Position numbers and translations under genes: made by a program | Shown: piece after piece, positions 1 through 13,253 of the stretch | Layout: each line of letters begins with the position of its first letter | Numbering within the stretch: the first letter of the stretch is position 1 | Notes under the pieces: model-generated | What the model saw: the letters and a program-made list of their open reading frames with translations, nothing else | Told to the model about the DNA's origin: nothing | Databases searched by the model: none | Assembly (NCBI RefSeq): GCF_028453695.1 | Contig: NC_135781.1 | Location: 10,787,640 to 10,851,639, forward strand | Length of the DNA: 64,000 nucleotides | From: Augochlora pura | Lineage: Eukaryota; Arthropoda; Insecta; Hymenoptera; Halictidae | Direction of reading: 5' to 3'

Positions 1-3000
1 TTATGGATATGAAACATTTTCAAATAATATCTGTTAAAATAAATATAGTTTACTTTCATAGTACGATCCAGAAGTGTTCAAAATATCACCTGTTTTATGA
101 GAAATATTCAGCAATCTCTTTTACCGGTACTCATAATGATGCCGTTACTCGTGATCTAGCAGAAAACTCTTTTTAGGAAATAGAAGACTTGATTAATTGT
201 TGAAGGCACAATTCAAAGTAAAATTGATTCTTAATCATTTACTATTTAAGGCAGTAGTACTGTCATAAATCTCGATAGTCTTTAAGTACTATATAAAATC
301 TATGGATTTCATACTTAATGATCTAATAGTTACAAGTGAACATTTAATCTCGTCCTTTATTGGCTAGTTCTGCTGTTTATTCAAAAATGCCGTTTTCAGT
401 TTTCGGTAAACTAACAATCCCTGATCACTGTGTGACTTCTCTAGTAAAATAACGTATACATGATCCTACCTTATGATCATTTCTGATCGATTATCACTGG
501 TGCACATTTGTAAAAAAAAAATGGAATCAAATACGAACAATTAAAGACTAAGAAAGATTTCATGTATGGAACGTACAGACACTCGAGTACTGTACCGAGT
601 AATTGAACTAGTCTGTCTACAGTGTAAAAAATACACATATCCAACCGTACCGAGAGGTGTGGAGGGGGGGAATCGGGGAGAACGTTTAACACAGGATGTT
701 ACTCTCCACTTTGTAGCCGTGCGTGCAACGACGGATTTCGTTAATTTCTCGGCTTCAGCGGCCCGTGTAATAAACTAAAAAGGAACGAACGTGTAAAGAA
801 GAAGCCCCGACCGTCGCCTCCGTTCCACGTGAACGTTTTGCTTGCCCAGAGAACGTGTTGCGTGTCCATCACGCATACATGGTCTATTAATTTCGTGCGA
901 TCTAAATGCCCCGCTGGAGAGAGATCCGAGACGATGGATCAAAACGTCTTCAAATTAAGTACACGAGCAAATCGACTCTGTTGGTTACAATGTGTATCGA
1001 GGATGTTCAGCTCGACAAAGGATCCCGGAGCTATACTAAATTCGGGCCTCGCATTGTGTCCGCGTAATCGGTGCTCATTTAAAACATCGCTCCTTTGGAA
1101 CAAGTCTCCCGAGTGAAAAGATAATTGAGGCATTAGCTCAACTGCAGCCACGTTGCGATGTATAAACATGGGCTAACCTTCAGTCGCATTTAAACATCAG
1201 AACCCTTTAATTTTAATGAAAAAGGGAACGGAGCAATTCCTATCCTTTTGGCTGTGCAAAGAAAAAGACATCTCTACGCTGTGCATGTGTTACGCAATTA
1301 AATTGGGAGCTCATAGTGTATCTACGAAATAGGGGAAATTGTAAATATGGAAATTATAAATGTGGAACTTTAAATATGGAATTTCGAAGCTCACATTGCA
1401 CGTGCACGAACAATAAACAATACGTAAAAATCAGTTAGTAATTATGTTCTACGCATAACGGATAAATGAAAACGCATCGCTGCAAATTTATCGAAACCGT
1501 AAATTGATTCAGTTTCGAGCAGTTACTGCCGCTGACGAAGTCCCTCAAGATGAGTCAGGGTCCACGTTTTCAATGGAACAAATTGCACCGTCGCTTTATT
1601 AATCGCTTCACTCAGCCAAGGTACTCGAAAACTCGCTCGCCTCCTCTCCAAAGAATTTCGCTTCTGGCGTTTTTGGAGCTGATGCGTCCACCGGTCAAGT
1701 TTAATGCGATTTAAAGTGGTGAACCACTTATGGAATGTACAGCCGATTAGCTTACATTTCTTGCGAAAAAATTACACCGTCACCTATTAATTAATCCATT
1801 TTAGCGAAAGATTCAGACACTTGTTCAATCTGTTTAGGCCGCCAGATATTTCTTATATTAAGCTAGTTACTTGATATTCGATAATCAGATACCTAGGTAG
1901 ATATTTTGTTTTGAAGTTCTTTTGCTCTGAGAAATGGAACAGTGATTTAGAACCTTTGTTATATGAACTTTCAGTGCCTGAATTTGTTATCAAACCGAAC
2001 ACGTTAATATTATCAAGTTTATGTTAAATAGTACGTTATAGTTAAGGTTATGTTAATTAAAATATAGTTATTATCGAAACACTTGTGTTTTCAAAATAGA
2101 TAATTGAGTTCTACTGTGTTGACAATGTATACTAATCGTATAACGTTTCCTTTAATATTTCCGTTAACCTCTGGGCCGATGCACTAAAAATTTCAAGATC
2201 ACAGCCGTCTATTTAAAAAATCGGCGAAATCAGATGAAATGAACGCAGATCCGCAGTTCGAAGGTTTCGTATAACGAGTGTTGAGGCAACTGGAGATCGC
2301 AAAGAGTATAGTAAAAGTATCTCGGACCGATCGAACACGAAGGCTCTGTTTCTAAGCGGCGAACAGCTGTTCCACCCCCTCCGGGGCGTCTTCGTCGGAA
2401 GATCAGCCGGTATTCAGTCTATCTGAAGGAACTATCGTGTGGAGGAGGAATCCTGAGGGCAGCGGCGAAGGTAGGTATACACGGGCAGCTGGATCTGGCT
2501 CGAAAAACACTCTGTCACGCCTTACTCCCGATATTGTTCGTATCTAATGCCGTTCCTTTCCGGCCCAGGAAAGGTCTCTCCAGCCTACCCTTTCTCTTTC
2601 TCGAACGTTTTGTTTTATTACGGATCCATTATCTTTATTAACTCCACTCGGATGCAGTAATTTTTTCGATCTTCGTTTACCTACCAAACGAGCACCTCTG
2701 ACAGGTTTAGATAATCTATTTAGTTAAGGTTGGCCATGTCTATGCTCTATTTTCTACAAAACAGATTTAGCAATCGACAGTATCTTCTACAGCAGACTTT
2801 AAAGTTCTTTTCCAGAAATTAGAACCAAGTGAAAGATTTTCTCCAAAAAGTATAGCTGGTTTAAAGATATCCCGAAAATTCTGCGGTGTGTTAATGTTCT
2901 TCTTTACACAATAGAAGAGAGGGCTAATGATATTCTATCGACGATATGCCGCGTTTCGAAGCATTGTATCCGTGCCCGTGTGTCGCTCCACGTGCAAATT

Positions 3001-6000
3001 CGAATTCTCCCAATTATTGGGAGACCAGCTGTTCGACAGCTTCGCTTCGATTTTGATTAGAGCCTCCGATGCTACGTGAGTCGCCATTTATTAGGATGTC
3101 CCAAATAAAAGTCACGAAATCTAGCTTCGAAGCGTGCGGTTAGGTCGACGTTGGAAGCGCGTGGGTGGATAAAGGGCAGGCAGAGAAAAAAAAGGAAGCT
3201 GGCCCAGGAAACGTAGGATCGCCAGATGCTGTGGGTAATTAAATGGCCGCAAACAGGAGCAGGAGCTTTCACGTTGCTTGACGGATGGCGGCCCTCGAGG
3301 CTGCTACCATTTTCGAAAACCAGATCCTGCGCCGGCCGAAAGAGGAACGGATATCGCAGTCCGTTACAGAGACCTTGGATCTTTTTTGATTGCGCAGACC
3401 TCTTCGCCGGTCTTTAATCCTCGAGTGCGATTGGATGCTTGTAAGCAGAACTTGGACGATGCTGCTGCTGCTGTCTTACTGTTTCGTCTGTTATTATTTT
3501 TCTGACACTTTTTTTCGTTTACGACGACTGTTAGACAGCTCGTCACAGCCAGATGTCGATGGCAATTAAATCGCTGACCGCACTTCCGTTCGATCCGACA
3601 TTAGGTCGGGTTCTCGTGTTACTATGGTCCAACCAGGAGCAGGAAGGACACTTCCGTTCCACGAAGGAAAAACTGATACATCGAAGGGCACTCGACAATA
3701 TCGAGAAACTCGATCCTGGACGACCGCCCCCCTCTCTCGCGAAATTATCGAATTTTTTGAAATTTTCCTGTCAATCGTCTTTCATCTTTAGAAATAGTTA
3801 GACAAATTCTCCTGTCATTCATTCTCACTTTAGTCGATTTTTCTTTCCCTTTAAACTTCGCAAAATGGAACCTTTAAGAATGTAATAGAAGATAGAAATA
3901 GAAGAATAGAATGTAATAGAACCCTTAAAAACCCTGTTTGAGATCGAACAGGTATTTGTTCCTTTCTCTAATGACGTTCGTAAATTGATCATAATATAAT
4001 GGTACTTTCGAATTCTTTTAATCTCTTTAGGGTTTTATATTATTCGTAATCATTGTTATCTATAAAAACAAGGTATCTGCATTCTAGTCATCAGTCTCTA
4101 AATCACTTCATAAGCGTTGATGATCTTTCGATCTTGCTTATTTTCCGCAACCTGTAGAGTAGAAAACCGAAGTAATTCGATTTATGAATTTCTTCTTTGT
4201 ACGTGAATATCTGAAATTATATCGAACGTAATTAATATAACTGTTCAGATATTAAAATTATCAAGCTGCACAAGCTGCATTCAAAGCAGAAAATATTCCC
4301 GGTATTACATCCCATAAAGTATTCCCAAAACATAATTGCGCGTCAAGATTTATTACAGATTTCCGTTCCTCCTCTAACAAGTGACAATTCAAATTCTCAA
4401 TTGATAAATATTCATTCCAAGGCGATTCATTTGGAATGAATCGTGAGTCTGGTGCAAGCCTGAATGGCAGTGCGCAAGGTGTTGAGAGGGGGAGAGAAAA
4501 TTCGAGGTGTCGGGGAAACGAATCCGGGAGCGGAAAGGAGAATCTCGAGACTGGGCTTGGGAACAAGGTTCCCGCCAATTTCTGAAAGTGTGCTCGAGGC
4601 AGTGTAACGGCCGTCGGTCCGAGATGCCTCGAAAGCGGCAGGTGCAACTCGGGCCAAACTTCATTAAACACAATCCCATCTGCGCCCTCATACTTCCAAA
4701 ACGTCTTGCGGCCGGCACGAGGAAAGAGCAGGACGCGCAGGAAGCCTGGAAGCTCCAAAACCGTCCGTTGACGCGTTCTCCGTCCTCTTTACATCGTACC
4801 GGACGTAACGTCGTCGCGAACATATTTCGCATACGTGACGCCCGGCTGCCGCGGATCGATCGAGAAATTCTGTACATTCAATCGGTCGTGAAACGCTTCC
4901 TTTGCCGCATCGAACGTCTACGGTTACAGTTAAGTCGCGCTGCGTTTGCCCAGCTGATCTTTTCGTCAGTTACTTGATGAGGATCTTTGTGCCTATTTGC
5001 AACTTCGATCGTCTTTTATTTTGACTTCAGTCTTTTACGACCCTATAAAATAATAATGTTTATTGTGTGAACGAGGTGGACCTTCTTTTACAAAGAATAT
5101 TCTGACAGTTAGCATATGAGATAAAGATAGAAGGATAGAAAATTAATAGTAACAAAATAACATTGAATGGAGATGGAATAAAACAATGAATACATACAGA
5201 TAATATCAGAATGAATACATACAGATAATACATACAGTAGTTAATATCAGAATTGGATGACAAAGGCAGTAGTAATATGAGTAAAATTCAGAATAATAAT
5301 AGTAATAGTAACAACAATGATGACAATAATATTGATAATAAAAAGAATGAGTAATTAAAACATAGACGTTATAAAATAAATGGTGTGGTCCATGGTTTGC
5401 CTAAAACCAGACTGTTTACGTGTGAAAAGTATTTGGATGTTCAGGAATAAGTAAACACAATCGCAAGGTAGCTCCAATCGTCGTATGTAGCCGCAGTCGA
5501 TTTTCTGTTCTAATTAGGCTAATGAGACACAAGACGAAAGTCAGAAACGCCGAAGCGGTTTATCTGACGCTCCGGAGAAAAAGGTCGAAAATTGTTTGTT
5601 GACACGGACTGTGACTGCGCACAAAAGCCGGGCACACTTTCCACGAAACGAGGAACACGCTCGAGACGCCGAACGAAACCGTAGCCGAGGAGGAGTCTCG
5701 GTTAAGACACAAATCGTTTCTTGGAAGGAGGATGCAGCCACGTGGCTGATCCTTCTGGCACGCGTGCCTGGTCCTTCGGGCCTCCAAGATTTATTGATAT
5801 TGGGATGCTGCCCGCCGTCCACGAACGAAACAGGATACGAATCCAAATTAGACCATTACCGGCCTAGCTTCTTCGGCATCTCTTGTTAGCGGCGACCTCA
5901 GTCACTTCGAAAATATAACGCAGACCTGACGTTAATTTTTTTCTGAATCCCTCGAGACTCTTATCAGTTCTATCAGTTCCTGTTTGTTTCTCAATTTCTT

Positions 6001-8640
6001 TTTCTACGGTGCTGTAACACCTTTACTGAACTTCGTAGAAACAACCAACGAAAACTGACTGGTAGAAGTCGGGACGCAGAGCGGGCCCTTTAATCTTTAA
6101 ATGACGGTTATTGTCCCCAGGAAACGATGGAACAGTTTTCGTTCTGCTGAAAATTTCAACCATTGGAAATTGAAAACTATGTAAACTGGTGGATCGAAAA
6201 TGTTCTTTCCCACGGTGGGATGAGTATTTACATAAAATTTTCGAGATAGCAGTTGAACCGTGTACCGAGCGTCTTGTGCGCGCAGGGTGCAGCAAGCGTC
6301 CACAATACACTGAAAGAGACACTTGCCATCCACGGCGAAAGACCTTGGAAAAATCGACCCTCCCCATTTTCCCATGAACTTGCCGTCTTGGAGGTAGAAA
6401 GGTGGCAGGACCAGGTATTTTCCGCAGCTTACCGTCCGCCAGGGCGTCGTAAAAGAACACCCGGCGAGGGAAGTACGAGGTGCATAATAGGGTATCCAGG
6501 ACCTTTAAACTTTAAAGAGACGACCCCTCGAACAGCTGACACATTCAACGGTGAGCTCAGGTATCCTGATAAATTCTGAACGCCCTCAACAAAGATTTCT
6601 AGAAGTCGTGGTTGACTGTCCGTCGCGTGTAATGCTCGAGAAGATGGCGGGAAAGAGTACGAGACGCAACTAAGAAAATGCGAAACTTTCGCCAACAATC
6701 GACAGCTTAATGAAAGATCTTCGTGGATCGAAAAGCTAACGCTGATCAATTGTCCCTTCGAAACACCGGCAGACCGGAAAACCTGCTATTGTGTCGTAGT
6801 TTGAGATGCCCACTGTTCCGGATATCTTATGGCCTCAGGTATTCGACGACGTCGGCCATTTAAATTTTATTGTACAAGCCATAACCGAACTTCGTAATAC
6901 TACAGGTATTTAAATCCTATAGGGAAATAGAAATCTTAGATTTGTCCATCCTTCGACGATACCAAATTAGTGTGTTTATTGCAATTACGACGCAGACAAA
7001 TGTTTAAATAAATGCCAGAAGAAAGTAGATCCACAAAGAAATTACATACAAAACGATATATTCTTTTGTTAAGGTTAAGATATGAATGACCAACACTATA
7101 TCCTAAGGCAATATATTTTTGTAGTTATGTAAAAGATTAATTGTTAGGCATAGGAATAAAATTCTTAAAATTACTTCGAGTTGCAAACAACAGCGATCCA
7201 GCACGATCCAGATCTCCAAAAATCGCAGAAGCTCTAACAATAATTATCTAGTCAATGATCCAATACTAATTGCTAAACGTGGGAACAGGAAATCGGCGTC
7301 GATACATTTGCGAGGGTGTGCGGCAGAACAGCTGGGGAATTAAATTCTTTTTTTCTAGTACTCACCTTGTTCCCACGAAAAGCAGGAATTCTATTCCCCG
7401 CGGAATTCCGACCAACGATCACGTTCATTCCTGTGCGGCAATTAACGCTGATAATCGAGGATTATATTGCGGCATCTGCCATCCGCGATATGATATCCAG
7501 GTGCTAAATAGGGGGTGTGTCCGGCGTTCGATACCGCCTCGGCCGAAATCGCCATGAAATACGATCATTTTCCGGCTGTGCACTGGGAAACGGGTTTTTC
7601 GTCTATTTCTAGATTACGATCTAGGCCCGCGGTAGCCTATTATATTGGATAACATAAACCTCACCCTTTTTTCCCGAGTTCTGACCAATTCTCTGGTGAA
7701 CTAGCGCAAGAGTATGGTTAAAGGTTAGTCAGGACTATTTGTTGTGCACGAAACAATGTTTAAGGGGAGGTTTCGGTCTAGGAGGCTAAAAAGGTTATTT
7801 ATAAGATATTTCTTAAACAAAAGTAAATAAAATGATAACTTTTTATGGTATTTTTGAGCAGACATGAAATTGTATAATTTTTCATTTTATTAAATATGAA
7901 CGGACCTCATTCTATAACTCTAAGACTATAAATCCGAAATCAAAAGATTAAATATATATATAAGAAATACTTTTTTTTATATCACTCTCTGACATTTTAA
8001 AGTAAAACATTACATTTGTTATCAATTGATCACAATTTTACATTTCTTAAAAATAAGTAAATTAAATGGAACAGGATACGCTTCTTCAAAAAATTATAAA
8101 CCAAATGAAATGTGCCAGTGCCGAAATTTTGGTGACGTATACATAATTATATTTTCGAAGGTTTCTGTACCCGCTGCGAATGCAGGTTGTTTCGCAGGCT
8201 AGTTATGATAATTCTTGAATGCCGTTCGGCGTCGCGTAGCACGCTTTCGCATTCAAATCGATTTCCGGTTCGCACGGGCTGCACGTGACACGTAACGCGT
8301 ATCGGAGTTCGCAGAGTAACGAGATAATTGGGGTGGGCGTAACCGTGACGGGACGTGCAGGGTGGCCGAATCATCGAATTGTTTCTAAAGCGGGATAATC
8401 AGCATACTTTCCCACTGTCATATGTAATCTTATCACAAGCGACCTTGCGCGGTACTATCATCGAGTGTTTTCCGAAAAATCTTGAGTATTCATGAAAATT
8501 TAAATTATCCTATTACTAGACAATTAATTTCCACTTCAAACAAGAAGCTCATTATTATACTAAAAAAAGATATCAACAAGAAACATCTTCGAAAACTGTT
8601 TGTCCAGCTGGATCCCAGTTTATCAGTTTGAACAACTATA
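1..8640. other. Non-coding region, no supported gene
   Basis: No frame shows protein-family signatures or a consistent exon chain. Small repeats are present: three copies of a 14-15 bp unit like AAATTRTAAATATGG (1335-1378), a direct repeat of AGAATGTAATAGAA (about 3878-3920), and repeats of GAATACATACAGATAATA (about 5187-5240). GC-richer patches at 2.3-2.5, 3.2-3.8 and 4.4-4.9 kb carry overlapping open frames on both strands, as expected of CpG-rich DNA without genes. Confidence 0.55.
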
Positions 8641-8653
8641 AAACACGAGAATT

Positions 8654-8659
8654 TTTATT
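8654..8659 (-). terminator. Polyadenylation signal of the two-domain LAMP gene
   Basis: AATAAA on the minus strand about 40 nt after the TGA stop, giving a very short 3' UTR. Confidence 0.55.
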
Positions 8660-8698
8660 CGGTGGTCTCGAATATTTCTTTTCCTACCTAAGTTTTTG

Positions 8699-8832
8699 TC
8701 AATACCTGTGCGCTAAATATCTTCTGGTCATATAAAACGCGAATGCTATTATAAAAACTATAGAAAAAGTTCCTATAACACAACACACGGCTAGTAGAAT
8801 GTACGCACTGCTCGGAGGTCCACACTTCTCCA
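8699..8832 (-). other. Transmembrane and tail exon of the two-domain LAMP gene
   Basis: Encodes residues 417-460: VEKC, a short PPSS linker, a hydrophobic helix with two cysteines in it (Cys433-Cys434), then the basic tail YMTRRYLAHRY and TGA at 8701-8699. The helix lacks the glycine zipper of its neighbour. Both neighbouring genes nevertheless end in Arg-Tyr. Confidence 0.8.
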
Positions 8833-11800
8833 CTGAAATGTTAATAACGTTGTTAATATGCTGCTAGGAAATAGATATAGATATAATAATCGTAAAGTAA
8901 ATAAAATATAGATATTGTATTTTAAATAACGCACGTATTTGTGAAAATAAATTATTTTATCTGTTCGAAAGAATACATCTTTAAGAACAAAATATGTTAT
9001 TCGCTGTAAACAATTTTTAAGATAATATTTCAAACAGTATTTTATTTGAAAAACACTGAAAATACCTGTACGATAGTTCGGTATATTATATTAACTAATT
9101 TATTATCATCAAATAAAGTATACTAATTTCGAATATATTCTTTATAAATATCAAATGTAAAGTATTTTACAAATCTCTGACGTTCGATAAAGAAATGTAC
9201 TTACCACTCAATAACGAAACATCCCGAAAAGTGTTGAACGCAATTATATCAACGTGATTGAACGTCAACTTGACGTTATTAAATTCCACAACACTTTCAT
9301 AATCACACGTGTATACCCTTCTGTTATTACTGTCGAACAAGTGCAGATTATCAATCTCCATCGTAAATCTCCTTTGCATTGAATCTTTAAATAAAAGCAT
9401 ACGTTAGCATGCAATTTTCGTTGCTTTTATTCATATAAATTTCTTTTCGGTCTGTTGACCATAAAAATTAAATGGGTTCAAAGACGATTTTAATAAAACA
9501 GGGATGTTATTTACTCCTTCCATCTGCTTGCGTATCATAGGCAACTTTCGTGTACCATAGCTCCATCGTTGTCTACTCCCTTACCTGACGCACCCGGGAA
9601 ATTCTCCTCGTCCAGATAAAAGTCCATCGAAATCATGATAACGCGAAAATTCTGCCCGAAGAGATCCGCGCCGAATGTCAACGAGATCGAATTCTGTGTT
9701 TGTTTAAGACCCGTCGAATCAACTACTGCAACTTGCGGCATCCACGATAACGTCATTACGGAATTTATAAAATTGCAGTGTCCGCTAACATTTACGTTTG
9801 TCGGTATTGCGAATGTCGTTTGTTTCTCCTAGAGTGAACAATGCAGATTTCCTTTCATATTTGAAACTCGTTGCTGAATTTTTACTTACCCTTTAGTCAC
9901 TATCCGTTACTTACCTCGTTAGTCTTTGTTTTATATCTAAATATCACGGAGATTTCCATGTTTGCCAAAATGCAAGCTATCTGCGTTATTGGGCTTCTCA
10001 CTATGTAACGAAAATTAGCCTCGGAGGGGTCAGGAGGATAACCTATCCCTGGTATATCGTGCCAAATGTCGTCTAGAGAACATACAGTCGTACAGAAATA
10101 TAGTATGCAAGCATCTCTTAAAGGGAAATAAGTTTTCTAAGATTGGACAAAAAGAGTTACAAAGACTAGTTTACTAGACAATGCTGAAGTTTTCTAGAAA
10201 CGCTGAGATTTTATCAAAATCGGTTGACGCAGAGTTTACGGATACTGCTCCGAAATATGTTGCACAGTGGTATCATCAAATCCCATTTATGAGATCTCTC
10301 CTACAGTAAATGTCGGAGCAGTATCCAAGCATGCCCTGTCTCTGTCGTGTGCAATTAGTTTCGAGCTCTGACTTAAACAATCAATGCAATTATTATTAGT
10401 GAGACGTGATTTAGTTTTTACACTTTGTTAATCGGAGATTTCTATTAAAAATAAGATTTCGAGTTAGCTGTAACCTACTGTTTCACGAATTGTTTTTATT
10501 GAAGCTTCCTTATCTTATTGTACCAAGAATTATGAATAACTTCCGCTGATAAATTATTAAAATATATGTATACTGATAATAATGAGAACGTTCGATTAGA
10601 ACGACAATCAACGAAGCGGTAAATGTTACGTTACCATCCCGCTGAGTAGAGTTTTCCATGGTGTTGAACGCGATCAACGAAACGTCGGTGATGATTAGGG
10701 CAGTGTCGTTACCAACCATAATCCTCTTCTCCTTGGAAAATTTGTACTGCCCAGCCTCAATGGGCGTGTGGAACAAGCTTGGGCCAATCTCGGACTTCGT
10801 GATCCGTCTTTCATCTATGATGTTTACTTGTTAAAAGGATATAAAACTTGCCTCGAAACATTAATTCAGCTTCAGGAATGATCCAAAAGCATTGAGTCTT
10901 ATCAACAAGATAACCGCCGGAAACGGTGACTATTCTTTTTGAAGCACTATAAGTAAAACTTTGATGTACTGTTAGGTATAAAAAGAAAATGTTAGGTCTG
11001 AAGAACGTATATAATAAATGATTCCATTGTATAAGAATCTGTCACGACTAAGCAAGGAGGCTGTAAGTGTCAAGAAGCTGTCAACGATCTAGAATCAACT
11101 GAAAACTAACATCGAAGTAACGAAACTATCATTTTTCTCCAATTTCAAGTGAAATACCTGCAGCATTCGGAAAGTTTATCGGGTCCAAGAAAAGGTCGAC
11201 GTCGGCGGAGAACACCGAGAACTTGGTGCGATCGTTGAACAGCAAAAATTTAACGACGTTCTGCCGAACTTCTTCGTTGACTTTAGTCCCCCAAACCAAC
11301 GATAGTGTCGACATTACCGGATCACAAGAGCCTTTTCCAACAGCGTTGCTTGGAATTGTCACGTTCTTCGTTGCAATCTGCCATTCCATGAAAATTTAAG
11401 ACAAACCCAAGGAAAAAAATAATTACAAATTGCTTTCACTGATCGAGACTTTCAGATGCAGCGAAAAGGAATTTTATCTCAAGGTATAGTTATCGCTGCA
11501 GGTTAACTATGCACCCTATATTCAACCATTCCAATCATTCAACATCAATCAATTAGCCCAAGCCTTGTCTAACAATCGAAATGTGTAGATAACTCATCTC
11601 ATTTTCATAGATGCTCACTGCGTCGCACCTAATTCAGGAACGTGCTAGGTTGGTCACACAAGGGTTAACTGATCAGCTGATTAATGGGAATCTGGTAACA
11701 AAAAGCTTCAACAAATGGAGATTGAACTGGTACCTCGTTGTTGTTCATCGTGTAATTGACGACAATGGTGATGGACATGTTAGCCAACATACATGGAATT

Positions 11801-12046
11801 TTTGTTTTCGAATCTTCGATTATGTAGGAAAATTTCAACGTCGCTGGGCCATCGTTATTTTTCGACAAAGATATCGGTGCATTTTTGTTCGGTTCCTGAT
11901 CAGCGAAGCAATAAGGCACTGGAAATTTTATAGCGCTGATACTCGTTGAAGTCACTGGTTTTAGGGTTATTAATAAGCTTGATAAGGCTCTATGTCTTAC
12001 CTGTGAATATCAGAGTCGATAGAATTAAGAACCGAAAGCGTGTCAT
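8699..12046 (-). CDS. Two-domain LAMP-family type I membrane glycoprotein (8 exons, 460 aa)
   Basis: Seen: eight exons join in frame: 12046-12001, 11954-11734, 11377-11158, 10814-10635, 10072-9915, 9828-9585, 9384-9205, 8832-8699; all introns are GT-AG. The start MTRFRFLILSTLIFT is a signal peptide. Two LAMP domains follow (about residues 16-222 and 223-416), then Cys420, a membrane helix (about 427-450) and the tail YMTRRYLAHRY. LAMP signatures include KIPCMLANM, FPNAAG, QIACILANM and YTC...IIAF. The size and two-domain layout match ordinary LAMP1/2. It is the tandem paralogue of the gene just upstream, same strand, about 0.9 kb apart. Odd points: the pair expected between residues 188 and 226 is Phe and Trp instead of two cysteines, intron 1 is only 46 nt, and the tail has no YxxΦ signal. 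Inferred role: luminal or cell-surface glycoprotein. A polyadenylation signal lies at 8654-8659, about 40 nt past the stop. Confidence 0.86.
9205..10072 (-). other. LAMP domain 2 of the two-domain gene
   Basis: Exons 10072-9915, 9828-9585 and 9384-9205 encode residues 223-416. The expected hinge cysteine is Trp226 (TGG at 10064-10062, one base from TGC or TGT). C256 (in IACILANM), C293 (in SGHC) and C383 (in YTC) are present; C383 should pair with C420 in the last exon. The middle exon is the longest of its class (244 nt), with an insertion around residues 303-315. Only one N-glycosylation sequon is evident, far fewer than in the other domains. Confidence 0.82.
10237..10330. repeat. Inverted repeat in intron 4 of the two-domain LAMP gene
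   Basis: GGATACTGCTCCGA near 10237 is repeated inverted near 10317-10330, with weaker pairing continuing inwards over about 12 more bases. It may be a small mobile-element relic or a structured intron element. Confidence 0.6.
10635..11954 (-). other. LAMP domain 1 of the two-domain gene, lacking the second disulfide
   Basis: Exons 11954-11734, 11377-11158 and 10814-10635 encode residues 16-222. C70 (in IPCMLANM) and C107 (in GSC) are kept. The Y-x-C cysteine is Phe188 (TTT at 10740-10738; a TGT would need one base change). An extra N-terminal cysteine, C31, has no obvious partner. FPNAA at the end of the middle exon matches the FPNA motif of vertebrate LAMPs. Confidence 0.82.
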
Positions 12047-12127
12047 TCTTTTCTTCCTTGAGTTGTTTTCACGATGAATGGGAATGTCCGAGCTGACTAA
12101 GAATGACTGATATTTGGCATAAAATGA

Positions 12128-12160
12128 TAATATAAAAATTTGCCCCACTCTGAACCGCCT
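12128..12160 (-). promoter_or_regulatory. Core promoter region of the two-domain LAMP gene
   Basis: On the minus strand GGTTCAGAGTGGGGCAAA is followed directly by TTTTTATATTATC, about 85-115 bp before the ATG at 12046. The blocks match those of the four-domain gene, although the spacer between them is shorter. A GATA-type AGATAA lies just upstream (about 12190, opposite orientation). Confidence 0.5.
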
Positions 12161-13081
12161 CGATGATTAAGTGAGGCTTTCTCGTCAGAGATAAAGCATT
12201 CTTAATGTCATACTTCCGCCTAAATATATGTTTTGCATGTTTATTCGAAATAATATATAATCTTCTCAGAATTTTCAGCTTCTTAATTATTTAACCACAT
12301 ATTTATTTCTTTTATGTCATTACGTAATATTGTTTTACATCGCGTAGTTGCTCATCAAGTTGTGCCAGATAAATCTACTTATACATATATGTGACATACA
12401 TAGGCCAGCTGAAATATCTAATTTTTGCGTGCCCGTACAATGATAATATTCGTAACATCTAGCATCACACTTTTTTGTTCGTTTTTTTAGTATTCGACGA
12501 AACAATTAACAAATTTACATGTCTTTATACTGACAAATTTTGTTGTCATCTTATTATTATTATTATTATTATTATTATTGGCTTGCGTTTTCATATTTTA
12601 TTGTTATTAGTGTAGAGTATTAGATAATTAATGCATTCCATCTTTCAACTCACGTCATTTATTTTTTTAGACATAGTTTCTGCGATACTAAAAACGCAAA
12701 TTATATGTTTGCGGCATCTACAGAATATTAATACGTGCAGCTTTCAGTGGGTAACGTTTTGAGGATGAGAGAAAAAATGATCTTCCCATTCGCTTGAATG
12801 ATACATTAAATAGTAGAGACTCTATTGGAGTTATCTTTACATGCTACGCAGGTAGAATTATTAATGAATGTTAGTCTATGCATCTTCTTTTCTTGGATAA
12901 CTGCAATAGGTTTCAGGGAACGGAACATTTTGAATGCGTTGATTAGAAAATTGATTTTCACCTTGGGATTCAAGATCGAATAGGGTTCACTCAGTTGGGT
13001 ATCTACAGTTGATTACCTTTAAAGAATTTCTATTTTATACTTCTCAATCAGAAAAACGAGGAAGACAGATATCATAAATAA
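12161..13081. other. Intergenic spacer between the two LAMP genes
   Basis: AT-rich DNA with a (TTA)n tract of about 29 bp at 12551-12579. No open frame with LAMP signatures is left here, so there is no sign of a further decayed copy. Confidence 0.7.
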
Positions 13082-13087
13082 TTTATT
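13082..13087 (-). terminator. Polyadenylation signal of the four-domain LAMP gene
   Basis: AATAAA on the minus strand, about 170 nt after the TAA. It is the first canonical hexamer downstream and lies well before the promoter of the next gene. Confidence 0.5.
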
Positions 13088-13253
13088 CACACAACACTTA
13101 TAAAAAATCGTCAATATGTTTACATGTTCTACAACGTTCATGCACACCACACGTCACTACGAGGTATAGCAAAATAACAAAATTATAATAACTTTGATTT
13201 CTAAGATTCCGGAAAACTTCATCGACACGTTCGCCTTTCACCCACCTTTTTGA

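Noticed and set aside
2414..2470. Initiator-like TCAGTC followed by a donor-like GCGAAG|GTAGGT, a possible tiny first exon
   Set aside because: Both motifs are short and common; no downstream exon supports it.
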